Positions 5,068-7,232 of a DNA stretch of 7,232 nt are shown here, one piece after another. Each line of letters starts with the position of its first letter. Position 1 is the stretch's first letter. The position numbers and the translations under genes are program-made. This DNA is from JACQCE01 sp041484905 (GTDB lineage Bacteria > Nitrospirota > Nitrospiria > JACQCE01), in contig JBGPIL010000111.1 in the NCBI GenBank assembly GCA_041484905.1, positions 1-7,232 on the forward strand, read 5' to 3'. The notes under the pieces were generated by a model. It worked only from the letters and a program-made list of their open reading frames with translations. It did not search any database and was not told where the DNA came from.

Positions 5068-7215
5068 CTAGTTGTTATTCAGGAAAACGGAGACGTTGGG
5101 AAAAATGGTACTCGGAGGAATCGTGCGGGAAGTGCTAACCGCGACATCGTCATAGGTATCATTGTCCAAATCGCCCACGGCTACGCCGGTTGGATGATTC
5201 GAACCTGCCCCCACCAGTTGGTAGCTCACCGCCGATTGAAACGTCCCATCACCGACCCCAAAGAGCAGTGACACATCATCGCTGCAATAATTGGCGGTGA
5301 TGAGATCCACCGCCCCATCCTGATTGAAATCACCCACCGCAATCGCCCTCGGATTGGAGCCGACGGGATACGTCGCCTGCGTCGGAAAGGTGCCGTCTCC
5401 GAGCCCCAAGAGAATGGTAACCTTATCCGCGGCGGCGTTCACCGGCGGAGGGCAGGTGCCGGAGTCATGTCCCCGATCGACGACGGCAAGATCGGAAAAG
5501 CCGTCACTGTCGACGTCTGCAATGACGATGGCCGCCGGTCCGCTGCCGAACGGAAAGGCAATCGGGGAGCCGGCCACGATGGTAAACGTGCCCGACCCAT
5601 TGCCCTTGAGAATCCAGAGCTGATCCGCCGCCAGATCGGCGACGGCCAGATCAAGATTGGCGTCGCCGTCGATCAGGCCGGCGGCGATTGCCCAGGGGCC
5701 GCTGCCGGGCAGAGAGACCGGTGATGTGCCTGGTTCTGTAAACGTGCTGTCACCATTGGAGAGCAGGATGGTGACATCGCCGCTGCCGAAGTTCGCCACG
5801 GCCAGATCATCGGAGAGGTCACCGTTAAAATCGCCGGTGGCCACTGCTTGTGGGGCGGCGCCAACACCGACACTGACGGTGGGTGGAACGGCCGGTGTGA
5901 ACGTGCCATCGCCGTTGCCCAGCAGAATGGCGGCATCATCCGTGCCAAAGTTCGCCGTCGCCAGATCGGGACGCGTGCCTGCATTAAAGAAGCCTTGGGC
6001 GATCGAGACGGGGTTGCTGTTGGTGGTTGTTGAAACGGCGCTGGTTAATGTCAGGTTGCCGGCGCCGTCTCCCAGCAGGATCGACACGTTGTTCGTATTT
6101 TGATTGGCGACGGCCACATCCAGATTGGCGCTGGTATTCAGATGGAACTGGCCGATGACAAGCGCTTGGGGGTTCCGGCCCGTCCCCAGGCTGGTTTCGG
6201 CTGCCGCGCCGAACGTCGGGGCGACGGTGATGTCGGCGGTCCCGACGCAGGCCGTATTCTCACTGCTGGTAGCGCGCACGGTGATCGTGCTCGGCGTCGG
6301 GACGATGAACGGGGTCATATAGGTCGTGGCGTTGTTGGGGCCGATCGGGGAGACAGTGCCGTTGGCTGGCGGGGCGAGATCATCCACCGACCAGGTGACA
6401 TCGCATGTGGTGCAACTGCCCCCCACCGTCGCGGTGATGGCATCACTACTGCCGGCCGGAACCGTGCCGGAGGCCGGCGTGACCGATACGGTAATGGACG
6501 CTCCTCCGCTGACAGCAAGCGAAACCGCGTTGCTGACAATGCCGTACGCCGTTGCCGTGATCGTGCTCGGAGAGCCAATACTATTGACCGCCGTGGCCAG
6601 GCCGGTGCCGCTGATCGTGGCGACGGCGGGTTTTGATGAATTCCAGACGATTGGCGGTTGCGGTGCTAACGAGACATTGAAGCCGTCTCTGGCGTCGGCG
6701 GTGAACTGTTCCTGCGAAGGGATACCGCAGACGATCAGCGCCGTTGCCGGGTCAGGTGTGACCACGACGGAAGCAACCGGATTGTTGACGGTTAGCGTCG
6801 TCTGGCCGCTGATGGCCGTGCCGGCGGCGGTCGCCGTGATGGTGATTGAGGCCCCGGTGGGGAGATAGTCAGCCGGATTGCCGCTGAACAGCAGTGTTGC
6901 CAAGCCGCTGGAATTGATCGTGACAACGGAGGTATTGTTGGACGACCAATTGAACGTGACCGAACCGCAGACCGCGCCGCTGGCATTTCTGGCGACGGCG
7001 GTAAACTGCTTCGTCGTTCCAATATTACCTGTTGGCAGACTCGGCGTCACCTGAACCGACGCAATGACGCATCCCCCGCCACCTCCGCCACCACCCCCGC
7101 CTCCTCCGCAGGCGGCAATGAGTAAGCTGAGGCAAAGGACCAGGGTGAAGGGTAAAGGGTAAAGGGTAAAGGGATGAAGAAAACGGGAAAGAAGAAAACG
7201 GAGCAGACGAATCAT
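5068..7215 (-). CDS. Lipoprotein with polyglycine spacer, three Ig-like domains and a seven-repeat FG-GAP/VCBS propeller
   Basis: A 715-residue protein. The N-terminus (MIRLLRFLLSRF, arginines 3, 6 and 11) leads to a hydrophobic stretch and a lipobox SLLIAAC with the lipidated cysteine at 36, so it should be anchored in a membrane facing outward. Residues 37-48 are twelve glycines, followed by C49. Three Ig-like (Big_2-type) modules lie at about 50-146, 147-238 and 239-333. Residues 334-715 carry seven FG-GAP/VCBS repeats of about 55 residues with the pattern D(L/V)AVA...VTILLGNGDGTF; at least five have acidic calcium-type loops (DFNGDLSDD, LIDGDANLD, DVDSDGFSD, DFNQDGAVD, DLDNDTYDD). Seven repeats suit one closed beta-propeller. 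The likely role is binding or adhesion at the cell surface; no enzyme motif is seen. The start ATG (7213-7215) has no Shine-Dalgarno in the 17 bases available, and those bases contain no in-frame stop, so an upstream start is possible but the signal sequence fits this one. The gene converges on the plus-strand genes and is probably transcribed alone. Confidence 0.92.
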   Translation of the reverse strand: MIRLLRFLLSRFLHPFTLYPLPFTLVLCLSLLIAACGGGGGGGGGGGGCVIASVQVTPSLPTGNIGTTKQFTAVARNASGAVCGSVTFNWSSNNTSVVTINSSGLATLLFSGNPADYLPTGASITITATAAGTAISGQTTLTVNNPVASVVVTPDPATALIVCGIPSQEQFTADARDGFNVSLAPQPPIVWNSSKPAVATISGTGLATAVNSIGSPSTITATAYGIVSNAVSLAVSGGASITVSVTPASGTVPAGSSDAITATVGGSCTTCDVTWSVDDLAPPANGTVSPIGPNNATTYMTPFIVPTPSTITVRATSSENTACVGTADITVAPTFGAAAETSLGTGRNPQALVIGQFHLNTSANLDVAVANQNTNNVSILLGDGAGNLTLTSAVSTTTNSNPVSIAQGFFNAGTRPDLATANFGTDDAAILLGNGDGTFTPAVPPTVSVGVGAAPQAVATGDFNGDLSDDLAVANFGSGDVTILLSNGDSTFTEPGTSPVSLPGSGPWAIAAGLIDGDANLDLAVADLAADQLWILKGNGSGTFTIVAGSPIAFPFGSGPAAIVIADVDSDGFSDLAVVDRGHDSGTCPPPVNAAADKVTILLGLGDGTFPTQATYPVGSNPRAIAVGDFNQDGAVDLITANYCSDDVSLLFGVGDGTFQSAVSYQLVGAGSNHPTGVAVGDLDNDTYDDVAVSTSRTIPPSTIFPNVSVFLNNN
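5071..6216 (-). repeat. Seven FG-GAP/VCBS protein repeats (probable seven-bladed propeller)
   Basis: Repeat hallmarks in protein order are VAVANQNTNNVSILLGDG, LATANFGTDDAAILLGNG, LAVANFGSGDVTILLSNG, LAVADLAADQLWILKGNG, LAVVDRG...VTILLGLG, LITANYCSDDVSLLFGVG and VAVSTS...VSVFLNNN. The fifth and seventh have small insertions and the seventh ends the protein. About 382 residues for seven units gives roughly 55 each, the normal blade size for this family. Confidence 0.85.
7072..7107 (-). repeat. Polyglycine-coding tract (12 GGN codons)
   Basis: Twelve consecutive glycine codons directly follow the lipobox cysteine and are closed by a second cysteine codon (7069-7071). The third positions vary, so the tract is not a perfect trinucleotide repeat and was probably kept for its protein property: a flexible tether between the lipid anchor and the folded domains. 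Confidence 0.9.
7143..7170. repeat. Heptanucleotide tandem repeat (GGGTAAA) in the lipoprotein signal-peptide region
   Basis: On the plus strand, GGGTGAA at 7143 is followed by three perfect GGGTAAA units (7150-7170) and then GGGATGA. On the coding strand this is read as PFTLYPLPFTL, between the start codon and the lipobox. The unit is seven bases, not a multiple of three, so gain or loss of one unit would shift the reading frame. Confidence 0.85.
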
Positions 7216-7232
7216 ACTATTAAAATAGCATA

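Noticed and set aside
5324..6868. Several long plus-strand frames opposite the lipoprotein gene
   Set aside because: They are antisense shadows of a GC-rich, repetitive coding region. The minus frame has a signal sequence and clear domains throughout.

Overview
The window looks like a piece of a bacterial chromosome from a GC-rich, Gram-negative, environmental organism that exports many repeat-rich surface proteins. I infer this from two Sec-type signal sequences (one a lipoprotein with a polyglycine spacer), RCC1, Ig-like, FG-GAP and YD repeat architectures, and about 60-70% G+C in sampled lines of the long genes. Nitrospirota or delta-proteobacteria-like lineages often carry such sets, but nothing here fixes the taxon.

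Layout. Positions 1-2064 (+) hold the 3' part of a gene for a large extracellular protein: at least four RCC1 repeats, an Ig-like module, an FN3-like module, a second Ig-like module and a C-terminal beta-rich domain. After 27 bases comes an RHS/YD-repeat protein (2092-4182, +). It has its own Sec signal peptide, a complete RHS core ending in a DPTG motif, and a C-terminal tip of about 176 residues whose DNA is clearly AT-richer (about 43% G+C counted over 3661-4140) than the core (60-65% in two sampled lines). Next is a small four-helix membrane protein (4276-4725, +, about 40% G+C) and then a 76-residue protein of unknown function (4788-5018, +). Facing them is a long minus-strand gene (7215 to 5068) for a lipoprotein with a 12-glycine spacer, three Ig-like domains and seven FG-GAP/VCBS repeats, probably one seven-bladed beta-propeller.

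How it may work together. The plus-strand genes resemble a polymorphic-toxin or contact-dependent locus: a surface adhesin-like protein, an RHS carrier with a swapped-in C-terminal effector domain, and one or two small genes in the immunity position. The tip is not a toxin family I can name with certainty. Its HLAF and NSNSF motifs suggest a circularly permuted papain-like (NlpC/LRAT-type) fold in which serine sits where cysteine would be expected. That is inference. No T6SS components (PAAR, VgrG, Hcp) are visible, and the signal peptide argues for Sec export. The lipoprotein is probably an independent transcription unit. A 7-bp tandem repeat inside its signal-peptide coding region could make it phase-variable.

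No RNA genes, CRISPR arrays, insertion sequences or convincing terminators were found.
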